Shown here one piece after another: positions 16,506-23,955 of a stretch of 35,188 nucleotides of DNA. How positions within the stretch are numbered: position 1 is the first letter of the stretch; the number at the start of each line of letters is the position of its first letter. The translations under genes and the position numbers were made by a program. The notes under the pieces are model-generated. The model ran no database searches. It saw only the letters and a list, made by a program, of their open reading frames with translations, and was not told where the DNA came from. Source of the stretch: Enterococcus sp. (GTDB lineage Bacteria > Bacillota > Bacilli > Lactobacillales > Enterococcaceae); the NCBI RefSeq assembly GCF_022711995.1, contig NZ_JALAHI010000101.1:1-35188 (forward strand), in the 5' to 3' direction.

Positions 16506-17879
16506 ATGGAAGCAATGCATATAAAACAAACCAATAAGCCGATTTCAAAGTGGCGCCAGCGGATCGGCTATGGAATCTCAGATTTAGCTTGCAACTTAAT
16601 CTGGCAGATGATTTCGCTTTATTTACTATTTTTTTACACGGATATCATGAAAATTAGTCCAGCAGCAATTAGCTTAATGTTTGTCTTGACCCGATTCTTC
16701 GATGGTGTGACAGATCTCATTGTTGGTTATCTTATCGATCAAACCAATACGAGATGGGGAAAATCTCGTCCCTATTTCTTATTTGGAGCGATTCCTTTCG
16801 CTTTATTTGCTTTTTTGTGTTTCAATGTACCGAATATTTCTGATAATGGCAAATTGATTTATGCTTATGTCACATATTTCGGACTTTCTCTTGCTTACAC
16901 GATTGTGAATGTACCGATGGCATCGATTTTACCTAGTTTGACTAGTGACGCTAGTGAGCGTACAGCTTTATCGACATCAAGAAAGTTTTTTGGTTTTTTA
17001 GGGGCAACGATTGTTAGTTCGAGTGCCATGATTTTAGTGAATTTGTGGGGAAATGGTGATCAAGCGTTAGGGTTTAAATGGGTCATGGCACTTTTTGGTG
17101 TGATTGGTTGTCTATTAATGTTTGGCACATTCTTTAATGTGAGAGAAACTGTTCCTGTGAGTGAGAAAAGAGTCACAGTTCGTGAGGTATACTCGTCACT
17201 GAAACAGAATAAGCCTTGGCTGATCTTTGCCTTGAATATTCTATTTATGTGGACGGGATATTTTATTCAAACTGGCGCCCTAGTCTATTATTTTCAAGTC
17301 GTTATTGGAAGTACAACCTTATCTGTAACAGTGGCGACAATTATGTCTGTCGTTCCAATGATTGCAAATTTCTTTGTTCCTTTTCTCGCTAGCAAGATGG
17401 GCAAAAGAAATCTCTATATTGTTTCTTCAATCGTTCAACTTTTAGGTTGTGCCCTCATTTTCCTGGCAGGAAATCATTCGCTTGAAATTCTTATCGGGGC
17501 AGTGGTTTCTGGATTAGGTTATGGAATCAAAGAAAGTATTTATTTTTCTATGCAAGCGGATCCGGTAGATTATGGCATTTGGAAAACAGGAATCAACGTT
17601 TCGGGTTCGCTGTCTGCGATCAATGGCTTTCTAGGGAAAGTCGCACAAGCAATCGCTGGAGGAGTAGCCGGCGCTTTATTGGCTTGGGGGAGTTACAACC
17701 CAGATAAAGCCATCCAGTCAGAGCAAGCGGTTCTTGCGATCAAAGCCATGTATCTCTATGTACCGATGCTATTGATTCTTTGCTCCATTGTGACCATGCT
17801 TTTTTATCGACTAGATACCATGTATCCGATGATTGAAAAAGAGTTAGCAGAAGGTAAGACACAAAGTGATCAAGGTTGA
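16506..17879 (+). CDS. GPH-family (MelB-like) sugar:cation symporter, cassette 1
   Basis: 457 residues with about 12 membrane helices. GPH family hallmarks are present: the N-terminal YGISDLACNLIWQMISLYLLFFYTD-type segment, the RFFDGVTDLIVGYLIDQT loop carrying the MelB-type acidic residues, and RWGKSRPYFLFGAIPF. It would import a glycoside or sugar with Na+ or H+. GGGGAG lies 7 nt before the ATG; the gap to the rhamnosidase gene is 12 nt. It is the last gene of cassette 1 and ends at a strong terminator. It is only distantly similar to its counterpart at 25966-27306, so the two may carry different substrates. Confidence 0.87.
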   Translation: MEAMHIKQTNKPISKWRQRIGYGISDLACNLIWQMISLYLLFFYTDIMKISPAAISLMFVLTRFFDGVTDLIVGYLIDQTNTRWGKSRPYFLFGAIPFALFAFLCFNVPNISDNGKLIYAYVTYFGLSLAYTIVNVPMASILPSLTSDASERTALSTSRKFFGFLGATIVSSSAMILVNLWGNGDQALGFKWVMALFGVIGCLLMFGTFFNVRETVPVSEKRVTVREVYSSLKQNKPWLIFALNILFMWTGYFIQTGALVYYFQVVIGSTTLSVTVATIMSVVPMIANFFVPFLASKMGKRNLYIVSSIVQLLGCALIFLAGNHSLEILIGAVVSGLGYGIKESIYFSMQADPVDYGIWKTGINVSGSLSAINGFLGKVAQAIAGGVAGALLAWGSYNPDKAIQSEQAVLAIKAMYLYVPMLLILCSIVTMLFYRLDTMYPMIEKELAEGKTQSDQG

Positions 17880-17920
17880 GGAAAGACAATAACTTGGAAA
17901 GTTGACATAGAATAGAAGGA

Positions 17921-17947
17921 CCCCGCTATTTTTTAGCGGGGATTTTT
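17921..17947 (+). terminator. Terminator of cassette 1
   Basis: CCCCGCT (17921-17927) pairs with AGCGGGG (17935-17941), followed by ATTTTT. Confidence 0.93.
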
Positions 17948-18185
17948 ATATCCTGAAGTTGATCGTGGATCATTTATTACATTTTTCCTAGGCAATCTTT
18001 CCAAACGATCTAATTAGAAGTTCTTTCCAATAGGAGGAATAAACGCAAAAGAACTACTGCCAAACATAGTTTATGAGCATTTTTGCCTAAAAAAATTAGG
18101 GATCTAACATTACAACTAACTTGAGATTTTAGAGAAACTGATCATTGAGGTGAACAAGATTGGTGATAAGGCACATAGCTAACAG
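17948..18185. other. Non-coding gap between cassette 1 and the hydrolase
   Basis: The gene-free stretch runs from 17880 to 18233. After the terminator I see no credible ORF. AGTTCTTT (18019-18026) and AAAGAACT (18048-18055) form an 8-bp stem whose loop contains AGGAGG (18033-18038 region), but no start codon follows at a usable distance. The promoter of the next gene starts at 18186. Confidence 0.5.
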
Positions 18186-18214
18186 TTGGCACTTTGGAGA
18201 GCTTTTCGTATACT
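18186..18214 (+). promoter_or_regulatory. Promoter of the alpha/beta hydrolase
   Basis: TTGGCA (18186-18191), 17-bp spacer, TATACT (18209-18214). It places the transcript start near 18221, which rules out an in-frame TTG at 18186 as start codon. Confidence 0.8.
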
Positions 18215-18233
18215 TAAGCAGAGGTGGAAAGAG

Positions 18234-18989
18234 ATGAAAATTGCAGTTCGTAAAAGAAAAATCGGGAATATCCCAGTATTGGAAGTCGTTCCAGAACATT
18301 TGATCTATGAACCGTTGCCGTTGATCATTTATTACCATGGTTGGCAAACGAGTAAAGAATTGGTACTGACGCAAGGTCGAAAACTAGCACGGGAAAACTT
18401 TCGTGTGATTTTACCTGATGCCGCCAATCACGGGGAACGAAAGACCCAACTATCCGAGATCCCGTCATTGGTTTTTTGGCAAAGTATTCATACCAACTTA
18501 TTTGAGTTTTCTTATTTAGTGGATTTCTTTGAAAATTTAGGCTTAGTCAATGGGCAAATCGCTGTAGGAGGTGTCTCAATGGGAGGGATGACGACTTGCG
18601 GCTTATTATGCCAACATCCGGAGATCACCGCTGCTGCGTGTGTGATGGGCTCACCATCGATGATTGGTTACCGTGAACGGATCCAAAAACATGCAGGAGC
18701 TGCAGGTTTCTTTGTTCCTGCTGACTATCAGTTGTTGCTAGGGTGGATCGAAGCCTATGATCTAAAGACACAACCAGAAAAACTAGCAGGGCGTCCTTTG
18801 CTGTTCTGGCATGGTACCGAAGATGAAAAAATTCCCTATGCTGATGTAGAATCCTTTGTTGAAGCACACCCGGAAGCAAATCTGACGTTTATCTCTCGTG
18901 AAGAACGACATTTGGTTCGCGGCGAGACGATGGATCAAGTAACGGCCTTTTTTGTGGAACAATTAGGAACACCAACAGACTCTTTCTAA
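18234..18989 (+). CDS. Alpha/beta hydrolase (esterase/dienelactone hydrolase type)
   Basis: 251 residues, cytoplasmic. The catalytic triad is readable: nucleophile Ser115 in GGVSMGGM, Asp197 in HGTEDEKIP and His226 in EERHLVRGE. The oxyanion-hole segment IIYYHGWQ lies near residue 35. This is the pattern of YtmA/prolyl-oligopeptidase-like hydrolases acting on small esters; the substrate is unknown. An acyl-glycoside or feruloyl-type ester would suit the neighbours but nothing in the sequence shows it. It is expressed alone from its own promoter between the two rhamnoside cassettes. Confidence 0.8.
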   Translation: MKIAVRKRKIGNIPVLEVVPEHLIYEPLPLIIYYHGWQTSKELVLTQGRKLARENFRVILPDAANHGERKTQLSEIPSLVFWQSIHTNLFEFSYLVDFFENLGLVNGQIAVGGVSMGGMTTCGLLCQHPEITAAACVMGSPSMIGYRERIQKHAGAAGFFVPADYQLLLGWIEAYDLKTQPEKLAGRPLLFWHGTEDEKIPYADVESFVEAHPEANLTFISREERHLVRGETMDQVTAFFVEQLGTPTDSF

Positions 18990-19009
18990 AAGAAGCAACA
19001 AAGCGTAAA

Positions 19010-19053
19010 AAGCATAAGATTGGCTATGTGTGATTATGTACAAGCATAAGATT
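19010..19053. repeat. Direct repeat upstream of trhO
   Basis: AAGCATAAGATT occurs twice (19010-19021 and 19042-19053), 32 bp apart start to start, about three helical turns. The second copy abuts the probable trhO promoter, which has TATACT at 19076-19081 and no clear -35. Confidence 0.55.
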
Positions 19054-19108
19054 CGTGTTCTTCATTTTTCTTTTTTATACTGTAGGGTGGAAAAAAGGAG
19101 GAATGACT

Positions 19109-20062
19109 GTGAACTATCGCGTGTTGCTATTTTATAAATACACGACTATTGAAGATCCCGAAAGCTTTGCGAAAGAGCATTTAGCTTTTGGAAAAGAGAT
19201 CGGTATCAAAGGTCGAATTCTTGTTGCAAAAGAAGGAATCAACGGAACCCTTTCCGGAACGATTGAAGCAACGGATGCCTATATGGAAAAAATGGAATCA
19301 GACCCCCGTTTCAAAGGAATCTACTATAAAATCGATGAGGTGGAAGACCACGCCTTTAAAAAATTGTTTGTTCGCCCACGAAAAGAATTGGTGTCATTGA
19401 ACCTAGAAGATGATATCGATCCTTTAGAGTTAACAGGAAAGTATTTAGAACCGAAAGATTTCAAAGAAGCGTTGTTGGATGAAAACACCGTAGTGATCGA
19501 TGCGCGAAATGATTATGAATACGATCTTGGTCATTTTCGCGGCGCGGTCCGTCCTGATATCCGCAGTTTCCGTGAATTGCCTCAATGGATCATTGAGAAC
19601 AAAGAAAAATTCATGGATAAAAAAGTGGTCACTTACTGTACAGGTGGGATTCGCTGCGAGAAATTCTCCGGCTGGTTGTTACGAGAAGGTTTCCAAGACG
19701 TAGCACAACTTCACGGGGGCATTTTTGCTTACGGCAATGATCCGGAAGTTCAAGGAGAGCTGTGGGACGGTAAGATGTATGTCTTTGATGAACGTATCAG
19801 TGTGGAAATCAATCATGTCGACAAGACAGTGATCGGTCGCGATTGGTTCGATGGCACCCCCTGTGAGCGTTACGTCAATTGCGGAAATCCAGAATGCAAT
19901 CGTCAGTTCCTCACTTCGGAAGCAAATCAAGCGGCACATTTAGGCGGCTGTTGCTATGAATGTGCAGCGAACGAAAACAATCGTTACGTCATGGAGCACC
20001 ATATCTCTCAAGAAGAACGAGCAGCAATTTTAGCACAACTAGCGACTGAAGTGACAGTTTAA
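19109..20062 (+). CDS. trhO: tRNA uridine(34) hydroxylase TrhO (rhodanese domain)
   Basis: 317 residues. TrhO makes 5-hydroxyuridine at position 34 of tRNAs in an oxygen-dependent reaction. In order: an N-terminal domain ([26 protein letters not shown]), a rhodanese domain with active-site CTGGIRC (Cys177, Cys183), and a cysteine-rich C-terminus ([24 protein letters not shown]) that could bind a metal. The GTG at 19109 is chosen: AAGGAGG (19095-19101) is 7 nt upstream of it but only 1 nt from the ATG at 19103, and family members begin directly with the YRVLL segment. It has its own terminator. Confidence 0.92.
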   Translation: MNYRVLLFYKYTTIEDPESFAKEHLAFGKEIGIKGRILVAKEGINGTLSGTIEATDAYMEKMESDPRFKGIYYKIDEVEDHAFKKLFVRPRKELVSLNLEDDIDPLELTGKYLEPKDFKEALLDENTVVIDARNDYEYDLGHFRGAVRPDIRSFRELPQWIIENKEKFMDKKVVTYCTGGIRCEKFSGWLLREGFQDVAQLHGGIFAYGNDPEVQGELWDGKMYVFDERISVEINHVDKTVIGRDWFDGTPCERYVNCGNPECNRQFLTSEANQAAHLGGCCYECAANENNRYVMEHHISQEERAAILAQLATEVTV

Positions 20063-20084
20063 AAGATCCTGAGAAGGATCTTTT
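20061..20084 (+). terminator. Terminator of trhO
   Basis: AAAAGATCCT (20061-20070) pairs perfectly with AGGATCTTTT (20075-20084) around a GAGA loop, then TTTGTTCTTT-like sequence. Confidence 0.88.
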
Positions 20085-20224
20085 GTTCTTTAATTATCTG
20101 AAAAATCAAACGATTCCAATTGATTTTTTAGGGAGATTTTGCTTTAAAAAAGGCAAGCCCCTCGCATATTTGCCTGATTTGGAGTAAACTATACCTAATT
20201 GTCAGATAGGAAAGAGGAATAGAG

Positions 20225-21163
20225 ATGAAAATTGTTATTGCTGGTGCAGGTGCCATGGGCAGCCGATTCGCGATCAAATTGAAAAGAGGCGGCAACGACG
20301 TTACGCTGATCGATGGTTGGCCTGCGCATATCGAAGCGATCCGTACCAATGGACTTCAAGCCAATTTGGATGGAGAAGAAGTCACAGAGTCTTTTCCGAT
20401 TTATGCACAGTCTGAAGTAGTGGCAGATACGCCAGCGGATTTGATCATTGTTTTTACAAAAGCGATGCAATTAGATCAAATGATGCAAGATATTGCGCCG
20501 TTGATCAGTGATCAAACAAGAGTGCTTTGCTTACTTAATGGCATTGGACATGAAGATACAATTGAAAAATATGTTGCTGCCGATAAAATTTTCTTAGGCA
20601 ATACCTTATGGACAGCAGATCTGATCGGACCTGGACAAGTTCGTTTATTTGGCGAAGGCTCGGTTGAACTACAAAACATTGGTGAAGGAAAAGAAGCTGC
20701 GGCCAAAGAACTGGCTGAGGTACTGACTGCTTCTGGATTGAATGCGTCATATTCTGAAAATATTCGTTATTCAATCTATCGCAAAGCTTGTGTCAATGGC
20801 ACATTGAATGGATTGTGTTCTATCTTGGATATCAATATTGCTCAATTTGGGAATACATCTACTGCACGACAAATGGTAGAAACCATCGTCGCAGAATTTG
20901 CAGCCGTTGCTGCTCACGAGTCAGTCGAATTAGATATCCCAGAAGTCGTTGCCCATATCGAGAAAACCTATGATCCTGCCGGTATCGGCTTGCATTACCC
21001 TTCGATGTATCAAGATTTGATCAACAACCATCGTAAAACAGAGATTGATTACATCAATGGTGCCATTTCACGCAAAGGACGGAAATACAATGTTCCTACC
21101 CCTTATTGCGACTTCTTGACACAACTGATCCATGCCAAAGAAGATGTACTGGAAGCGAAGTAG
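20225..21163 (+). CDS. panE: Ketopantoate reductase family protein (PanE-like)
   Basis: 312 residues. The NADP(H)-binding motif GAGAMG is at residues 7-12, the catalytic lysine is Lys187 in YRKACVNG with Asn191, and the C-terminal helical domain contains PSMYQDL and TEIDYINGAI, as in 2-dehydropantoate 2-reductases. The classical role is reduction of ketopantoate to pantoate for coenzyme A. No panB, panC or panD is adjacent. In enterococci and lactococci proteins of this family also act as D-2-hydroxyacid dehydrogenases on branched or aromatic 2-keto acids, an equally good reading here. A purine-rich GAGGAATAG precedes the ATG. Single gene. Confidence 0.82.
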   Translation: MKIVIAGAGAMGSRFAIKLKRGGNDVTLIDGWPAHIEAIRTNGLQANLDGEEVTESFPIYAQSEVVADTPADLIIVFTKAMQLDQMMQDIAPLISDQTRVLCLLNGIGHEDTIEKYVAADKIFLGNTLWTADLIGPGQVRLFGEGSVELQNIGEGKEAAAKELAEVLTASGLNASYSENIRYSIYRKACVNGTLNGLCSILDINIAQFGNTSTARQMVETIVAEFAAVAAHESVELDIPEVVAHIEKTYDPAGIGLHYPSMYQDLINNHRKTEIDYINGAISRKGRKYNVPTPYCDFLTQLIHAKEDVLEAK

Positions 21164-21185
21164 GGGAAGAATAAATTAATTGACT

Positions 21186-21333
21186 GTGCTATGAGTCTAA
21201 CAACAAAAAAATCCGAATCATATAGGTGGATTGGCCTGTGTCTTTCAAAGGGACGTCGTCACAAAAAATAGGGCGATCGGGTGTATTCAACAGGTTCTGG
21301 ATTCTTTTGTGTTGATTCATAGTACGGTTTTTT
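21186..21333 (+). terminator. Long palindromic terminator region (panE / convergent regulator)
   Basis: The base stem pairs 21186-21197 with 21314-21325 over 12 bp (two G-U pairs), followed on the plus strand by GG and six T. A second layer pairs the CAACAAAA...ATCC arm (21201-21217) with the 21295-21314 arm. On the minus strand, the A-run at 21205-21211 provides a U-run after a short stem, so it may also stop the AraC gene. About 140 bp, far larger than needed for termination. Confidence 0.55.
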
Positions 21334-21373
21334 ATTTTGTGCTAAATCATTCTTTTCTGCAATTTTTTTGAAG

Positions 21374-22363
21374 CTATTCGTGAGAAATAGGTTCACTTCC
21401 CTTTTTTGAAAAATGCCGGTATTGGGTAGGGGTCATCTGCATTTTATTTTGAAAGAGCTTGAATAGAGAAGGTGTGCTCTTATAACCTAAATTTTCGGCA
21501 ATAGTATCAATAGTCATGGAAGACTCTCTAAGCAGTCTTTGTGCTTCAATCAAACGTTTTTGGTCAATCATTTCTTGGAATGTCGCACCGGTTTTTGCCT
21601 TGAGCATATTCCCTAAATAATTCTGATTGTAGCCAAATTCTGTTGCTAGTTTTTTGAGAGTGATGGTTGTGTAATGATCGTTGATATATTTTAGGAGTGG
21701 CGCCAAATTATTTCCTTGAGATGTTAATGTTAGTTCATTCAAGCTAGGGATTGCAGCCAATTCCAACAAACAGGAGCCTAACAGGAGGTTTAACGACCGC
21801 TGATAGAGGCTTTCTTTAAGATAAAACTTATGAATCAGCAAAAATAAAAGCTGTTTGATTATCGAATGTTCTTTTAAGTCGAAAACTAAAAAAGTATTGT
21901 GAACACTATCTGTGTTAACTGCGTTTAAAAAGAAGTCAGTTATTGGATTGTTTGATGCGGGTAAGTGGTTCAAAATTTCGGATTGTAAAGTATGTTTGTT
22001 AATTAAAATATTGAGAATCAAATCGTTTTTTCCTACATAATCAATTTGTTGGATTACTTCAGTGTCCATAATAATGAGCTGTTGTTCAGTTAATACCCAT
22101 GAATCCCCGTTAATTTTTTGTTGGCAACAACCTCTTAAAATATAGTTCATTTCCAGAAAACTATGAGTATGGGCAGGAGTATAAGAATAGCGATGATGCT
22201 TATTGATATAGATAGACCCCTCTTCAAAAAAGTCATTTACTGGTATTTTAGGAATGACTGATCCATGGTAGTCTAAATTCATTTCATTGATATTCTTTCC
22301 TGTTGCTCTTTGTTGCGCCTCAATTCGATCTTCTGTATCAAAAAGCTTTATCAAACTCTTCAT
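21374..22363 (-). CDS. AraC-family regulator of rhamnoside cassette 2
   Basis: 329 residues. Same plan as the regulator at 12379-13377: a short N-terminal helix, a cupin-like sensor with NKHHRYSYTPAHTHSFLEMN, then a two-HTH AraC domain (LATEFGYNQNYLGNMLKAKT; IAENLGYKSTPSLFKLFQ). Outside these cores the two paralogues differ at most positions. It is transcribed away from the MFS gene at 22596, and the 232-bp region between them carries promoters for both directions. Probably the sugar-responsive activator of cassette 2. The ribosome binding site is weak (AGGTGA). Confidence 0.87.
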   Translation of the reverse strand: MKSLIKLFDTEDRIEAQQRATGKNINEMNLDYHGSVIPKIPVNDFFEEGSIYINKHHRYSYTPAHTHSFLEMNYILRGCCQQKINGDSWVLTEQQLIIMDTEVIQQIDYVGKNDLILNILINKHTLQSEILNHLPASNNPITDFFLNAVNTDSVHNTFLVFDLKEHSIIKQLLFLLIHKFYLKESLYQRSLNLLLGSCLLELAAIPSLNELTLTSQGNNLAPLLKYINDHYTTITLKKLATEFGYNQNYLGNMLKAKTGATFQEMIDQKRLIEAQRLLRESSMTIDTIAENLGYKSTPSLFKLFQNKMQMTPTQYRHFSKKGSEPISHE

Positions 22364-22400
22364 CTGTTAATCACCTAGTTTTTTTATATAGTTCATTCTA

Positions 22401-22429
22401 TATATAGGTTATCACTAATAAATAGTCAA
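22401..22429 (-). promoter_or_regulatory. Promoter of the cassette 2 AraC gene
   Basis: On the minus strand: TTGACT (22424-22429), 17-bp spacer, TATATA (22401-22406). Confidence 0.75.
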
Positions 22430-22447
22430 TGTTTTCTTTGCTGTTAA

Positions 22448-22473
22448 AGCCTTTTTTAAACCAGAAAAAGGCT
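22448..22473. other. Hairpin in the divergent promoter region
   Basis: AGCCTTTTT (22448-22456) and AAAAAGGCT (22465-22473) form a 9-bp perfect inverted repeat midway between the divergent promoters. There is no T-run after it, so an operator or structural barrier is as likely as a terminator. Confidence 0.4.
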
Positions 22474-22537
22474 CTCACCGAAAAACAAACGAAATTATAA
22501 CCTGTGAATTTGATAGTAAATCCCTACATTTTTGAAA

Positions 22538-22566
22538 TTGTGCCATATTGTGTAAGCGTTTAATAT
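22538..22566 (+). promoter_or_regulatory. Promoter of cassette 2 structural genes
   Basis: TTGTGC (22538-22543), 17-bp spacer, TAATAT (22561-22566). The -35 is poor, as expected when an AraC activator is needed. Confidence 0.5.
22551..22564 (+). promoter_or_regulatory. cre site before cassette 2 structural genes
   Basis: TGTAAGCGTTTAAT matches TGWAARCGYTWNCW except for A in place of C at position 13. It overlaps the -10 box, so CcpA bound here would block transcription in the presence of preferred sugars. Confidence 0.65.
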
Positions 22567-22595
22567 AACCCTATGAACAAGAAAGGGTGTTTTAA

Positions 22596-23909
22596 ATGGA
22601 AACAAAAGGAAAACAGCAATCATTAGTAAAAAAATATTCGCCTTTAGCAACTGCAGCAGGCGTAGGCTCTATGCTAGGATCGGGCTGTATCGTTGGTCTT
22701 TCAGCGACTATCCCAGTTTGGCAGAAGGGGTTAGATTTATCTGCAGGGCAAGTTGGTTTAGTCTCTGGCTCGCTGACATTTGCGATTGCGTTTGGGTCCT
22801 TATTTGCAGGGCAAATCACAAAGATTTTTGGTTTGATTCGATCTTTCAATTGGATCAATTTATTTTATGCCATCGGAGCAGCAATCTGTGTATTTTCAGG
22901 CAACTTTTTGATGTTGTTACTAGGTGTGATTGTCATGGGTATCGCGTCTGGTGCTGATTTGCCAATCAGTTTAACTGTTGTTTCACACGACGCACCAGAT
23001 GAGAAAACTTCTGCAAGCTTAGTATCTTCGACACAAATATTCTGGCAAATTGGTATTTTTATTTCCTACATTTGTTCTTTCTTGCTTTCAGGAGTCAGTG
23101 GGGTTTTAGGGGCTCGGATTGTTTTTGGCATCCTTTTGGTTTTTTCGATCTTTACTTGGATTTGGCGAACTGTTTCAAAAAAATTCCAGATGTTTCATGA
23201 AGAAGGCGCAGCACGTCAGTCGCTGTTGAAGACTAATGACAAACAGCAAAAAATATCTCTAAAAGAAATTTTTAGTGGGAACCAGGCAAAAGTCTACCGC
23301 AACTTTTTCTTTGCCATTTTAGTTTTTTATGTTTGCTGGAATCTGTTGGCGAATACATGGGGACAGTTTCAAACCTATGCATTGACGAATGCAGGCGCTA
23401 GTCAAATGCAAGCAACGGGATTGGGTATCGTATTGAATGTCATTTCTTTGGTGACCACGATTATTTTTGCCTCAGTAGCAGGTGGAAAATATCGAAATAA
23501 AGCATTTTTTGTGGGTGCTTTTGTCCAATTCATGGCGATGGTTGGTATGGCAGTAATTGGGGGCAGTTCTGGATTCATTGCGTTGGCGATAACGATTGCT
23601 TTTTATAATTTTGGTAATCCGCTAGCTGGAGAAGCAATCTATAAAGTTTGGACACAAGAATCTTTTCCTACGGAATCTCGTGCGTTTTTACAAGGAATCA
23701 TTAATGGCTTTTCAAGACTGTGCTGTGGATTGTTTGCCTTCGTCACACCATTTTTGGTAGCACCTAATAATATTCAAGTTTCAATGTATGGCTTTGCTGC
23801 GATTGTTTTGATAGCAACTGTTGCGGGCGCTGTCATGATGAAATTACAAAAAGGAAACAAAGTAAGAATTATGCAAGCGGATTCTGATACGACCGATTTA
23901 GTAAGGTAG
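22596..23909 (+). CDS. MFS transporter of rhamnoside cassette 2
   Basis: 437 residues with about 12 membrane helices; a close paralogue of the protein at 13536-14852. Long runs are identical in both, for example WNLLANTWGQFQT, FYNFGNPLAGEAIYKVWTQE and MGFASGADLP/MGIASGADLP; differences concentrate in the central loop and at both ends. The role is inferred as import of a rhamnosylated glycoside. AAAGGG is 8 nt before the ATG. First gene of the cassette 2 operon, 46 nt before the rhamnosidase start. Confidence 0.85.
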   Translation: METKGKQQSLVKKYSPLATAAGVGSMLGSGCIVGLSATIPVWQKGLDLSAGQVGLVSGSLTFAIAFGSLFAGQITKIFGLIRSFNWINLFYAIGAAICVFSGNFLMLLLGVIVMGIASGADLPISLTVVSHDAPDEKTSASLVSSTQIFWQIGIFISYICSFLLSGVSGVLGARIVFGILLVFSIFTWIWRTVSKKFQMFHEEGAARQSLLKTNDKQQKISLKEIFSGNQAKVYRNFFFAILVFYVCWNLLANTWGQFQTYALTNAGASQMQATGLGIVLNVISLVTTIIFASVAGGKYRNKAFFVGAFVQFMAMVGMAVIGGSSGFIALAITIAFYNFGNPLAGEAIYKVWTQESFPTESRAFLQGIINGFSRLCCGLFAFVTPFLVAPNNIQVSMYGFAAIVLIATVAGAVMMKLQKGNKVRIMQADSDTTDLVR

Positions 23910-23955
23910 TTGATGAATGAGGCATTTAGGAAATGGAAGAAAGGAATGAGCTATT

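Noticed and set aside
18019-18055. A small gene behind the AGGAGG in the 17.9-18.2 kb gap
   Set aside because: No start codon at a workable distance and no open frame longer than a few codons; the later ATGAGCATT stops after five codons.
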